Of a stretch of 64,000 bases of DNA, positions 56,332 to 64,000 are shown piece after piece. How positions within the stretch are numbered: position 1 is the stretch's first letter; each line of letters begins with the position of its first letter. Made by a program: the position numbers and the translations under genes. Source of the DNA: Chitinophaga oryzae. Lineage in GTDB: Bacteria; Bacteroidota; Bacteroidia; Chitinophagales; Chitinophagaceae. The DNA is taken from the NCBI RefSeq assembly GCF_012516375.2, contig NZ_CP051204.2, positions 6,572,001-6,636,000 on the forward strand, in the 5' to 3' direction. The notes under the pieces were generated by a model. It made no database searches and had not been told where the DNA came from. It was given only the letters and a program-made list of their open reading frames with translations.

Positions 56332-57045
56332 TAAGCTGAAACCGCCGTCGCTACGGAGGATGGTGCCGGTAGTATTGCTGTTGCGCATTAAAAACAACAC
56401 CGCCTCTGCTATGTCTGTGGCCGCAGCCACTTTTCCGGTTGGCAGCTGGGTGGCATAAGCCTTGAATGTGTCCGCCTTTGCATCTGCCGGCAGGAAGTTC
56501 CACCATGGCGTGTCTACAACGCCAGGAGAAACAGCGTTGATCCGTAAGGGTTGCAGTTCCTTCGCCAGGCCGGGGACCATAGCTTCGAGGCTGCCGTTGA
56601 TAGCCGCCAGCCCGGCGGTACCGGGACTTTTGGCGACGGCGCTGATGGCGGTGATCAGTGTTATGCTGCCACCGGAGCGCATATAGGGCAATGCAGCCTG
56701 TAAGGTTTGTAGCTGCGGCCAGAACTTACCTTCAAAACCGGCGCGCAGGTCATCGAGGGAGAGGTCTTTGAACATACCGGCGCCTTTAGCGCCGCTCAGG
56801 GCGATGACCAAATGATCGATATTACCTTGTGCAGCGAAAAAGTGGTCCAGCGCAGGCCGGTCGTTACCATCCAGTGCGGCGGTACCCGCCACCGGTACCG
56901 ATTGAGCAGCCTCCTGCAGGCGTTCGGCCGAACGGCCGGTAATAGTGACATGAGCGTTTTCTGCGGTGAGTAAAGCAGCTGTAGCCAATCCGATGCCGGA
57001 CGAACCACCGGCAATGACTATACGGGAATTTTCAAATGAAGCCAT
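56329..57045 (-). CDS. Short-chain dehydrogenase/reductase
   Basis: A 238-residue SDR. The cofactor motif is VIAGGSSGIGLATA, with TGRSAERL next, suited to NADP(H). The usual YxxxK tyrosine is replaced: the segment after the ITAISAV strand reads GTAGLAAINGSLEAM, so Tyr is absent and the catalytic Lys is not evident. It may be an atypical SDR or a non-catalytic regulator. It follows the AraC gene by 72 bp on the same strand, with direct repeats between. Confidence 0.9.
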   Translation of the reverse strand: MASFENSRIVIAGGSSGIGLATAALLTAENAHVTITGRSAERLQEAAQSVPVAGTAALDGNDRPALDHFFAAQGNIDHLVIALSGAKGAGMFKDLSLDDLRAGFEGKFWPQLQTLQAALPYMRSGGSITLITAISAVAKSPGTAGLAAINGSLEAMVPGLAKELQPLRINAVSPGVVDTPWWNFLPADAKADTFKAYATQLPTGKVAAATDIAEAVLFLMRNSNTTGTILRSDGGFSL

Positions 57046-57098
57046 AAATGCGTTTCTTTTATGCTGTAAAATTGGCGCATAAAAGGCGGGGAGTTGTT

Positions 57099-57135
57099 AA
57101 CCCGATACTGCATTAAATTAACCGGATACTGCATT
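57099..57135. promoter_or_regulatory. Direct-repeat pair, candidate AraC operator
   Basis: AACCCGATACTGCATT (57099-57114) and AACCGGATACTGCATT (57120-57135) match in 15 of 16 bases with a period of exactly 21 bp, two turns of DNA. The pair overlaps the 3' end of the AraC gene and lies about 55 bp upstream of the SDR start. AraC-family proteins typically bind such direct repeats. Confidence 0.6.
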
Positions 57136-58059
57136 TTTCCGGAAAGCCAGCGGCGTAACGCCCGTCTTCTCTTTAAAGAAACGGTTAAAGCCCGCAGGGT
57201 CGCTGAACTGCAGCTGATCCGAGATACCAGCGATGGTGGTATCGGTGTAACGCAGGGCCGCTTTGGCCTCCCGCACCAGCATATCTGCAATGGCTTCAGA
57301 GGCGGTGTGACCGGTATGCTCGCGGATGGCCCTGTTCAGATGGTTGGGCGTTACGCCAAGCATGGCTGCGTAGTCTGCCACTTTTCTTTTGGTGAGAAAA
57401 TGTTCGCTGACCAGTTTCTTATAACGCGGCACCAGCCAGGCGGGCTTATCGTTCTTCTCTGCCAGATCGAAGCCCTGCCGCAGATAGGCGCGCTTCAGCT
57501 CCAGCAGCATCAGATACAGGTACATACGTATCGCTTTATCATGGCCGGGCTGGTGCCTTTGCAGTTCTGCATTCATCCGTTGTGCGAAGTCCACTGTAAT
57601 GTCCAGTTCGGCAGGCGTCAACTGCATAAACGGCACGCCGGCAAAAGCGAAGAAGGGAAACTCTTCGGGAATACGGTCGGGGGCAATTATATCTTCCAGA
57701 AAACCGGGCTCAAACAGCAGATAATAACCAAATGCATCATCGCTCAGGCCCCGCTTACTAAAGATCTGTCCCGGGAAAGTAAAGCTGATGGTGCCAATGC
57801 CGTGTGTAAAATCTTCCAGCCCCAGTTGTATTTCCGTGATGCCGCGCACAGAGATGCTGATGCGGTAATAATCCGATTTCAGCGGTCCCATCTGTGCGCG
57901 CACCCCTTCACTGGAATACAGTTCAAAACCTTTTATCCGTGCGGCAGCAGCAAGATTATTGTATCCAAACGCAGAAGCATCGCCGGGCAGGCGGTGCAGC
58001 TGCCGGGAAGCTTCCAGTCCGTATTGCGGAATTTCCTTGTGAGATGAACGGGCAGGCAT
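57118..58059 (-). CDS. AraC-family transcriptional regulator
   Basis: A 313-residue regulator with an N-terminal cupin-like sensing domain and a C-terminal double helix-turn-helix (about 210-310: VADYAAMLGVTPNHLNRAIR; ISDQLQFSDPAGFNRFFKEK). The C-terminal signature GVTPLAFRK is typical. The gene lies just upstream of the SDR on the same strand. It probably controls the SDR through the direct repeats at 57099-57135, which lie between the two genes. Confidence 0.93.
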   Translation of the reverse strand: MPARSSHKEIPQYGLEASRQLHRLPGDASAFGYNNLAAAARIKGFELYSSEGVRAQMGPLKSDYYRISISVRGITEIQLGLEDFTHGIGTISFTFPGQIFSKRGLSDDAFGYYLLFEPGFLEDIIAPDRIPEEFPFFAFAGVPFMQLTPAELDITVDFAQRMNAELQRHQPGHDKAIRMYLYLMLLELKRAYLRQGFDLAEKNDKPAWLVPRYKKLVSEHFLTKRKVADYAAMLGVTPNHLNRAIREHTGHTASEAIADMLVREAKAALRYTDTTIAGISDQLQFSDPAGFNRFFKEKTGVTPLAFRKNAVSG

Positions 58060-58067
58060 GTTGCTGT

Positions 58068-58808
58068 TTATTTATACAATGACCGGATGATATTATCTAT
58101 GGGCTCCTCTTTATTCCGGGCGGCCAGCATCTTTTCCCGCTGCTTCACCAGGCGGTCGAAACCTTCTTCCACGTCTGCCAGCGCCGCCTTTCCGTACCGT
58201 TCTGCGAGCATGTCGTCAATTTTACGCTGTTTGCCTTCTGCCAGCAGCGGGCGGGTGCGGCTATGCACCTGCCCCATAATGCGGATGAGCGCCTGCTTGT
58301 CTTCTTCTTCCACATCGTGGTACAGGATGTAGGAGACTTTGAACAGGCTGCTGCCGATTTTGCGCAGCAGGGTATTGCCTTTGTCGGTGATGCTGATCAG
58401 CTTCGCCCGCTTATCGGCCGGGTCATTCTTCTCCGTGATCAGCGCCTTCTTTTTCATCCTGTTCAGAATGTCGATACCGGTGGATTGCTCCATCATACAG
58501 AGACTGATAATATCCGTTTTCCTTGCTTCTTTTTTGTATTTGATGATGTTGAGCAGGTAAAACCACTCCAGTTCGATGTCCGGCCATTCTTTCATCATGA
58601 TTTTAGCGTAGATGGTGTGCATACCGCTCATTCTGCCGACCAGTTCGGAGATGAGGCCGTCCATGTCCGGCGGCGGTTCAGTGGTCTTCTCCTTCTTCTT
58701 TTTTGCCTGCTTCCGCATATAATGTGCGCAAAAGTCCGCCACCGCAGGCTTGTCAGCCTGACCGGCATATGCTTCCCATGCTGTGATCAGTTCCACTAAA
58801 GGCGTCAT
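58068..58808 (-). CDS. MarR-family winged-helix regulator
   Basis: A 246-residue protein. The middle holds a MarR winged helix (LEWFYLLNIIKYKKEARKTD; MEQSTGIDILNRMKKKALI; the wing NDPADKRAKLISITDKG). Lys-rich N-terminal and longer C-terminal extensions exceed the usual 150 residues of the family. It is divergent from the 58947 gene. Two copies of AACGATTTCGTT lie in the shared upstream region and are likely its own operator. It ends 8 bp before the AraC start region. Confidence 0.88.
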   Translation of the reverse strand: MTPLVELITAWEAYAGQADKPAVADFCAHYMRKQAKKKKEKTTEPPPDMDGLISELVGRMSGMHTIYAKIMMKEWPDIELEWFYLLNIIKYKKEARKTDIISLCMMEQSTGIDILNRMKKKALITEKNDPADKRAKLISITDKGNTLLRKIGSSLFKVSYILYHDVEEEDKQALIRIMGQVHSRTRPLLAEGKQRKIDDMLAERYGKAALADVEEGFDRLVKQREKMLAARNKEEPIDNIIRSLYK

Positions 58809-58850
58809 CTTTAGAAAGATTTTATTAAAAAAGTACGTATTTTAAAATAA

Positions 58851-58883
58851 AACGATTTCGTTATAATTAAAAACGATTTCGTT
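58851..58883. promoter_or_regulatory. Tandem palindromic operator for the MarR regulator
   Basis: AACGATTTCGTT occurs at 58851-58862 and again at 58872-58883. Each is an inverted repeat AACGA-TT-TCGTT, and the copies are 21 bp apart, so a dimer on each would sit on the same DNA face. The second copy abuts the TTG of the candidate promoter at 58882. Location between the MarR gene and its divergent neighbour suggests control of both. Confidence 0.7.
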
Positions 58884-58912
58884 GTTTTTATCGGAATTTT
58901 GTGCTTTCTTTG
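58882..58912 (+). promoter_or_regulatory. Candidate promoter for the 58947 gene
   Basis: TTG at 58882-58884 and TTTCTTTG at 58905-58912 (7 of 8 to TAnnTTTG) with 20 bp between. The start codon is 34 bp beyond. The upstream operator overlaps the TTG. Confidence 0.5.
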
Positions 58913-58946
58913 TAAAGATAAAGAACGGAACCGTAATAAATAGTTT

Positions 58947-59456
58947 ATGCAGGCACCACTTGAACAACTGATGACCGACAGCCAGGCGGAGCCGGCACGG
59001 GCCAGCCAGGCGCTTGGCGATCTGGCGGCATTGCTGGAGCGGCATGCTTTGAACAGGTATGAAGATCCCGCCGGCGCGGAGCAGCTGGTCCACCGGCCCG
59101 ATCTGGCAGCCCTCCGGCTGGAACCGGCAGAGATGACCGCGCTCAAACATTTTCTGTTTTTTATGCTGATGAATTATCCCGACAGGGCTGCCGCGGTGGC
59201 ACATTGTCTGAAGAAATGTTACGATCCGGCACTGGCTACCGGTCTGTGTCAGGCGATCGCCGTTTACTGGCAACAGGACGACGACGCTACTGTAGCGCTG
59301 ACCGACGCCATCACTTATTCACAGGGCTACGATCAGTTCAGCGACACGGTGCTCAGCTGGTTCAAAAAACTGGCGACGGAAGGGCTGCCGGAGACCCGCA
59401 GGAACATGACGCAAAAATTCGCTTATTACCGTAAATTCTACGATGCACAACTTTAG
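58947..59456 (+). CDS. Uncharacterised protein under likely MarR control
   Basis: A 169-residue soluble protein that I do not recognise. It is helical, Ala/Leu-rich in the first half and aromatic near the end (QKFAYYRKFYDAQL). There is no signal peptide or membrane segment. It is divergent from the MarR gene with operator-like repeats in its promoter region. A 45-residue frame overlaps its last 14 bases. Confidence 0.75.
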   Translation: MQAPLEQLMTDSQAEPARASQALGDLAALLERHALNRYEDPAGAEQLVHRPDLAALRLEPAEMTALKHFLFFMLMNYPDRAAAVAHCLKKCYDPALATGLCQAIAVYWQQDDDATVALTDAITYSQGYDQFSDTVLSWFKKLATEGLPETRRNMTQKFAYYRKFYDAQL

Positions 59457-59580
59457 TATTCTCGCGGTGGTCATCAGCCTGGCAGAGTTGCCGGCGCTGC
59501 TCCTGGCCGATTTATTAACGGAAACGGCACAACTGCTGCAGGAGCTGCTGTCAGCCTTCACGCCGCTGCCGGAAAAGTAA
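59443..59580 (+). CDS. Small Leu-rich peptide overlapping the upstream gene
   Basis: A 45-residue frame from ATG at 59443 to TAA at 59580. It overlaps the 58947 gene by 14 bp in another frame, so it could be translated by coupling. The sequence is hydrophobic then amphipathic (AVVISLAELPALLLADLL; TETAQLLQELLSAF), suited to membrane contact. No family is recognised. The evidence for a real gene is limited to the overlap and the protein-like composition. Confidence 0.4.
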   Translation: MHNFSILAVVISLAELPALLLADLLTETAQLLQELLSAFTPLPEK

Positions 59581-59719
59581 AGACGAAAAATACAACGGGC
59601 CCGTTGTAACCGTTTCATCATCTTGAAAGCCCTGTAAAACAGTGCTCTTCCATCTCCCTACAATAAATACCGGAACAAGGATGCTCCGTTTAACGGCGAG
59701 GTGGCCCACGGCAGGCACA

Positions 59720-60139
59720 TTACTGCCAGGCGGCCAGCAGGCAGAGTACACACAGCACTATACACAACGGTGTGAAATAACGCATGTCCCTGCGGCCAAA
59801 GGGCGTTGTTTTTACCTTGCGGAAGAGGCCCACGTATTTAAAGTCGCCGATCGCCCGCAACGCAAAGACAGCGGCGACACCACGGGTAGTCCACATGATC
59901 AGGCGACGGCTTACCCATGCATCAAAAGCGCCGGTATTACCGATCGCCGCCAACGCAAAAAACAGCAACCCCAACGCTACGATAAAAGTGCCGCCCGCAC
60001 CGGGCGTTAACATAAGTTCTCCGGCGGCATTGACCGGCAGGGCCTCACCCATACCCCGGCGGCCGCCGAAAGCCCAGTAAAAATGTATAGCGGAAAGAAC
60101 AACCAGGATAGTGGCCGCCACCACAGCAGGTAGTAACAT
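59720..60139 (-). CDS. DUF3995 family small membrane protein
   Basis: A 139-residue protein with four membrane helices (AVVAATILVVLSAIHFYWAF first; CIVLCVLCLLAAW last) and the DUF3995 features HFYWAFGG and AIGDFKYVGLF. Function unknown. It ends 140 bp from the small peptide on the opposite strand. Confidence 0.88.
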   Translation of the reverse strand: MLLPAVVAATILVVLSAIHFYWAFGGRRGMGEALPVNAAGELMLTPGAGGTFIVALGLLFFALAAIGNTGAFDAWVSRRLIMWTTRGVAAVFALRAIGDFKYVGLFRKVKTTPFGRRDMRYFTPLCIVLCVLCLLAAWQ

Positions 60140-60206
60140 ACGACAAGATTATACCACAAATGTAGGTACTGCCGGCACACGCCCGCCTGATAATTATCAG
60201 GATATT

Positions 60207-61535
60207 TTATTTTGTCAGCAGGTAATGCACCAGACCATAACAGAGGCTCATACCGATCAGGTAAACTACGTTTAGCCGGTAGCGTATCAGCAGGAAGAGC
60301 GACAACAGCATCCAGCCCAAAGCCGGATAATCCAGGTTCGCAAGGGCTACCCCGCCGGGAAACAACACATCCTTTCCCAGGAAAATGGTGAGGTTCAGGA
60401 TAACACCGGTCACCGCGGCGGTGACAAAGCCCAGCACTCCGGCGATCGACTTATTCTCCTGCGTTTTCCCGATCAGCGGCGCACCGGCGAAAATAAACAG
60501 GAAGCAGGGCAGAAAAGTATAAAACGTGGTAGTGAGCAGTCCGAGAGTACCCATCCACAACGACCCGCCAAAATGATTATAACCGGCCATAAAGCCCACA
60601 TAAGAGAGCACGATGATCAGCGGCCCCGGCGTCGTCTCCGCCAACGCAAAACCGTCGATCATCTGCATATTGCTCAACCAGTTGAGCTTGCCCACGCTAA
60701 ACTGCGCCACATACGGCAATACCGTATAAGACCCGCCCACCGTCACCAACGCCGTCTGCGTGAAAAACAGCACCATGCCTTTCCAGAAGCGGAAATCTTC
60801 CGCCAGCAGGAAAAACAGGGCAAAAGGCAATACCCACAACAACAGGGCGACGCCTATCTGTTTACCCAGCTGTAGCAACACATTACCGGCCGCCGGCGTT
60901 TTCGTATATTTGTTGAGGTAATACCCCTGCTCTTCCGCCGCCATCGCCTCTTCGTGATGTATATCCCGCTCTACCAGCGAAGGCCACAGATACCGCAGCA
61001 GCAGCGCCATTCCGATAGTGCCAGCGATGATTGCCAGCAGGGACAGGTTGAACCAGAATATGCACACAAAAGCCACCGCAGCCAGCACATAATGCAACGG
61101 CGTATGCAGCGCTTTCTGTCCCACCCTGATCATCGCCAGGATAATAATAGCCACCACCGCCGGCTTCAACCCGTTGAACATCGCATATATCCAGGGCACA
61201 TTCCCATACAATACATACATCATACTTAAACCCAACAGGATAAACATAGACGGCAGCACAAACAGGATACCCGCAGCCAGCCCGCCTTTTTTGCCATGCA
61301 ACTGCCAGCCCACATAAGTGGCCAGCTGCTGCGCCTCCGGACCGGGTAATATCATACAATGATTAAGGGCATGCAGAAAGCGGCTGTTACTGATCCACTT
61401 CTTGCGGTCTACCAGGTATTCATGCATAATCGCAATATGGCCCGCCGTACCGCCAAAACTGATCCATCCCAGTTTAAACCAGAACTTCAGCGCCTCCCTG
61501 AAAGAAGGCCGCTGCTGATGATTGTTCACATTCAT
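60207..61535 (-). CDS. chrA: Chromate transporter, ChrA family
   Basis: A bidomain CHR-family transporter of about 442 residues from the ATG at 61535; the longer frame starts upstream at TTG. Each half has a CHR motif: FGGTAGHIAIMHEYLV and PGPEAQQLATYVGW in the first, GGSYTVLPYV and TTPGPLIIVLSYVGFMAG in the second. About 10-12 helices. Family members pump chromate out and give resistance; sulfate-like substrates are possible. No chromate reductase or regulator is adjacent. Confidence 0.93.
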   Translation of the reverse strand: MNVNNHQQRPSFREALKFWFKLGWISFGGTAGHIAIMHEYLVDRKKWISNSRFLHALNHCMILPGPEAQQLATYVGWQLHGKKGGLAAGILFVLPSMFILLGLSMMYVLYGNVPWIYAMFNGLKPAVVAIIILAMIRVGQKALHTPLHYVLAAVAFVCIFWFNLSLLAIIAGTIGMALLLRYLWPSLVERDIHHEEAMAAEEQGYYLNKYTKTPAAGNVLLQLGKQIGVALLLWVLPFALFFLLAEDFRFWKGMVLFFTQTALVTVGGSYTVLPYVAQFSVGKLNWLSNMQMIDGFALAETTPGPLIIVLSYVGFMAGYNHFGGSLWMGTLGLLTTTFYTFLPCFLFIFAGAPLIGKTQENKSIAGVLGFVTAAVTGVILNLTIFLGKDVLFPGGVALANLDYPALGWMLLSLFLLIRYRLNVVYLIGMSLCYGLVHYLLTK

Positions 61536-61782
61536 ATCTCTTGCATCGTTTTTCAAAACCGTACCCCAAAAAACACCCTGCACCTGCTGTTGAAACAGAT
61601 GGCTTAAAAAACAACTATATATTATCAGATTATATTGAAAATCATGCTGTTACAGACTGCCACACATGGCTTTTTGAGAAGCCGTAAAGATACAAAATAC
61701 CCACCCCTTATGCAACCTTCAATCCCCCTTTTTTCGTTAATTTGCGGCCACAAATTCAACATTGTCATTTAAATTAACCCTC

Positions 61783-63399
61783 ATGGATAAACGCCTGGAG
61801 ACGATTGTCAGTGATATCACCACCGCAGTAAGCCAATTGCTGCAAAAAATGGACGAAAAAACAGATTCCGCCAATATTGTACGCCGTACTACCTTACAGG
61901 CAGGCGTACACGATTATGTCCGCTTTTTCTACTACAACGGACAAGTGCATTGTTTTATGGATGGCATGGGCGAAGACCGCCCGGACGTGGAGTATGAAGG
62001 CACCCACTTCCCCGATGCCCCGCTCACCAAAGCAGACATCGATCAAATGCTGCCACTGCTGCAGGAAAAGCTGAAGGAGCTGTACAGCTCCTACGACGAT
62101 AAGCCGGTACTGGATTACGAATTCGAGGTAGATGGCAAATTCAGGATCGACGGCAAGTTCTATAAACTGCCGGTGCTGCACACCACCAGCGAGGCTAAAA
62201 AAACAAAGCTGCTGCAGGCCATCGATCAGTATCTCGCTAAAAAAATCAACGAAGGGCAATATCCCACCAAAGAGCTGGAAACATTTTTCCTTGCCAAACA
62301 CCTGATCAACCCCGCCTTGTACCCGGAGACAGACGTGCCCGCCGTGATCGCCGTCTTCGAAAAGATCCGGACGCTCAATAAACACAGTAAAGATAAACTG
62401 CAACAACATCAGCATCATATCACCTACGCCCTGCGGACATGGGCCGAAGAAAAGTTCCTGCCGGCGTATTACAACATACACAAGCCTTCCTGGGGACTGC
62501 CGGAATTTACTTTAAAAAACGGCGACGAAAGGCCCGCTCCACCGGAACAGCTGCTGGACCTGCTGATATACGCGGGCGTGACCATCATCCGCTTCGAGCC
62601 CAACTACAGCCGCAGTACCGGCGTAGGCTTCATCGAAAAAGCAAAAGAACTGGGCAGCACCAAAGCCACACAGATACTGAAGACCGGCAGCGGCACCTTC
62701 AGTACTGCTGACAGCCAATACAAAGATCCAGACGTAACCTGTACGGCCAACGACGTCTTTGCCACTTTCGACATCAGCTTTAAGAATGAAACGGAAGCTG
62801 CCTACGGTAAAGCGCTGGACTTCATCTGCAACCTGCTGGAAAAAGATTTTCCGCCCAGCTACGAGATCAAATGCAAATCCAAAACTAAAAACCTGCTTCC
62901 CGTTAAAGGACTTGGGAAATCCGGCACACAACGGTTCTTCGCCAATGCGCTGCAATACCCCGCCCTGTACCCGCAGCTGCAAAAATATGCACAGCTGGCT
63001 ATCCGCCAGGAGTACGAATGGTACAACGACGTGGAAGCGGAACAATGCGCACGGCCAGGCACCTACGCCGTATTCGGGCTGGCATTGGCGGACGCGCAGT
63101 ATTTTCCGCTGTTGCAACAATACCTCGACAAAGTAGACGATGAACACCAGTCTGTACAGAACCATTTCCTGGTACAGTTTATACAGCAACACGGCATTAA
63201 CGCCGGTACGATTCCCTCCATCGTGGACATACTGCGATGCGCACAGGATATCAAACCCATTAAAGAATTAAAAGCACTGGAAACAGCGGAGAATATGGAA
63301 CTGCTGAAAAACTATGTCAGATCGCTGAAGCTCGAATCTTATGAAGTAGAGCATCTGGCGTGGTTCATCTGGAAAGGAAAGAAAAAACTGGAACTGTAA
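61783..63399 (+). CDS. Large uncharacterised protein, possibly DUF6138
   Basis: A 538-residue cytoplasmic protein from the ATG at 61783; the longer frame starts with TTG. I do not recognise it securely, but the length and the Trp/Tyr-rich C-terminus (EVEHLAWFIWKGKKK) recall the DUF6138 family. It is mixed alpha/beta with long helical parts and no signal. The upstream 247 bp separate it from the divergent chrA gene. Its stop is one base before the second long palindrome. Confidence 0.8.
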   Translation: MDKRLETIVSDITTAVSQLLQKMDEKTDSANIVRRTTLQAGVHDYVRFFYYNGQVHCFMDGMGEDRPDVEYEGTHFPDAPLTKADIDQMLPLLQEKLKELYSSYDDKPVLDYEFEVDGKFRIDGKFYKLPVLHTTSEAKKTKLLQAIDQYLAKKINEGQYPTKELETFFLAKHLINPALYPETDVPAVIAVFEKIRTLNKHSKDKLQQHQHHITYALRTWAEEKFLPAYYNIHKPSWGLPEFTLKNGDERPAPPEQLLDLLIYAGVTIIRFEPNYSRSTGVGFIEKAKELGSTKATQILKTGSGTFSTADSQYKDPDVTCTANDVFATFDISFKNETEAAYGKALDFICNLLEKDFPPSYEIKCKSKTKNLLPVKGLGKSGTQRFFANALQYPALYPQLQKYAQLAIRQEYEWYNDVEAEQCARPGTYAVFGLALADAQYFPLLQQYLDKVDDEHQSVQNHFLVQFIQQHGINAGTIPSIVDILRCAQDIKPIKELKALETAENMELLKNYVRSLKLESYEVEHLAWFIWKGKKKLEL

Positions 63400-63400
63400 T

Positions 63401-63556
63401 GTCACGCAAAGGCGCAAAGCAGCAAAGAGCGCAAAGATTATATAAGCGAGCAGAGAAAGCAAAGGAGCGAAGACCAATTCGATTTGATCTTCGCTCCTTT
63501 GCTTTCTTTCTTATTTCTTTCTTTGCGCTCTTTGCTGCTTTGCGCCTTTGCGTGAC
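63401..63556. repeat. Long near-perfect palindrome between convergent genes, second copy
   Basis: A 156-bp inverted repeat starting GTCACGCAAAGGCGC and ending with its inverse, GCGCCTTTGCGTGAC. The inner arms (AGAGAAAGCAAAGGAGCG and CGCTCCTTTGCTTTCTT) match those of the palindrome at 41535-41758, while the outer arms and the centre differ. It fills the gap between the 61783 gene stop and the TolC-like gene stop (63562). Confidence 0.95.
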
Positions 63557-63561
63557 ATTTA

Positions 63562-64000
63562 TCAATGCCCCCCAAGCGCGCGGTACAGGGCAATCACCGC
63601 CTGCCATTGCTGCAGCTGATCGTTGATGCTTCCTATCTGTGCGCTCAATAAATTTTGTTCCGACGTTAGTACATCGGTATAGTTGGTGCTGGAGCTGTAA
63701 CGCAGCAGTTCTTTTGTAAAGTCCACCGCTTTCTCCAGTGATGCCAGTTGCTTTTCCCTGCTTTCTTTTTTCTCTCCGGCAGATGTCAGCGAGTAAAGTG
63801 CGTCTGACACTTCCTTTCCGGCTGTCAGCATGGTTTTGCTGAAGTTGTACAGCGCTTCCTGTTGTTTGGCCTGTGCAGTGGCCAGCCGCGCTTTATTGAG
63901 GCCGCGGTTGAAGATGGGCTGTGTCAGTCCGCCTACCACGTTGCCAAACAGGCCGGCGTCGGTGAACCATTTGCTGAGGTCAAAGCTGGTAAAACCTCCT
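63562..64000 (-). CDS. TolC-family outer-membrane efflux protein, partial
   Basis: The C-terminal 146 residues of an outer-membrane factor; the gene continues past the right edge. The frame is open from 64000 (GGFTSFDLSKWFTDAGLFGN) through LTQPIFNRGLNKARLATAQ, a segment typical of NodT-type RND outer-membrane proteins. Two long helices follow, with the usual YSSSTNYTDVLTSEQNLL block, and the end is ALYRALGGH. It is probably the last gene of an RND efflux operon. Confidence 0.9.
   Translation of the reverse strand, partial: GGFTSFDLSKWFTDAGLFGNVVGGLTQPIFNRGLNKARLATAQAKQQEALYNFSKTMLTAGKEVSDALYSLTSAGEKKESREKQLASLEKAVDFTKELLRYSSSTNYTDVLTSEQNLLSAQIGSINDQLQQWQAVIALYRALGGH

Overview
The window looks like chromosomal DNA from a Bacteroidota member of the Chitinophagaceae, most likely Chitinophaga or a close relative. 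This is inferred from family content: SusC/SusD pairs with STN domains, ECF sigma/FecR regulators, a giant protein with a type IX secretion (T9SS type B) sorting domain, GLPGLI-like and OMP beta-barrel families, and promoters of the TAnnTTTG type. No rRNA, tRNA or CRISPR array was seen.

Layout. 1-4795 is a nutrient-uptake locus (ECF sigma, FecR, frameshifted SusC running off the left edge). 5143-6373 is a complete IS3-family element with 12-bp terminal inverted repeats, a CTAT target duplication and an A-AAA-AAG frameshift site. 6414-15293 is a visibly AT-rich island, all on the minus strand: a secreted protein of unknown function, a frameshifted TonB-type receptor, three double-glycine leader peptides with Cys-rich cores, a radical SAM/SPASM maturase, an unknown helical protein and a C39-peptidase ABC exporter. 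This is a candidate RiPP (ribosomally made, modified peptide) system and the most interesting part of the window. Its six core modules share the motif C-x2-L-x2-C-[GN]-x-[FY].

15529-24732 holds a polytopic membrane protein and a second sigma/FecR/SusC/SusD/TlpA-like locus. 24856-41520 is a run of single genes and small operons: VOC protein, TIM-barrel isomerase, an orphan 47-residue peptide, DUF389 protein, a DGPF protein with its ECF42-type sigma factor, a LytS/LytR-type two-component pair, a serine hydrolase, a haem-binding propeller protein, and an OmpR-type two-component pair followed by an outer-membrane barrel protein and a GLPGLI-like protein. 41761-52713 is one giant gene (about 3650 residues) with 22 DUF11-like repeats. 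53240-56277 is a wecF-wecD-wecE-like operon for a dTDP-Fuc4NAc type sugar. 56329-64000 carries SDR/AraC and MarR regulatory units with visible candidate operators, a DUF3995 protein, a chromate transporter, an unknown protein and the end of a TolC-like gene.

Two long near-perfect palindromes of one repeat family (41535-41758 and 63401-63556) each fill the gap between convergent genes, with a decayed relative at 26316-26530. Three outer-membrane genes (SusC at 1-3027, receptor at 11982-14500, SusD at 18091-19451) are each broken by one missing C in a C run on the coding strand; sequencing error and true decay cannot be told apart here.
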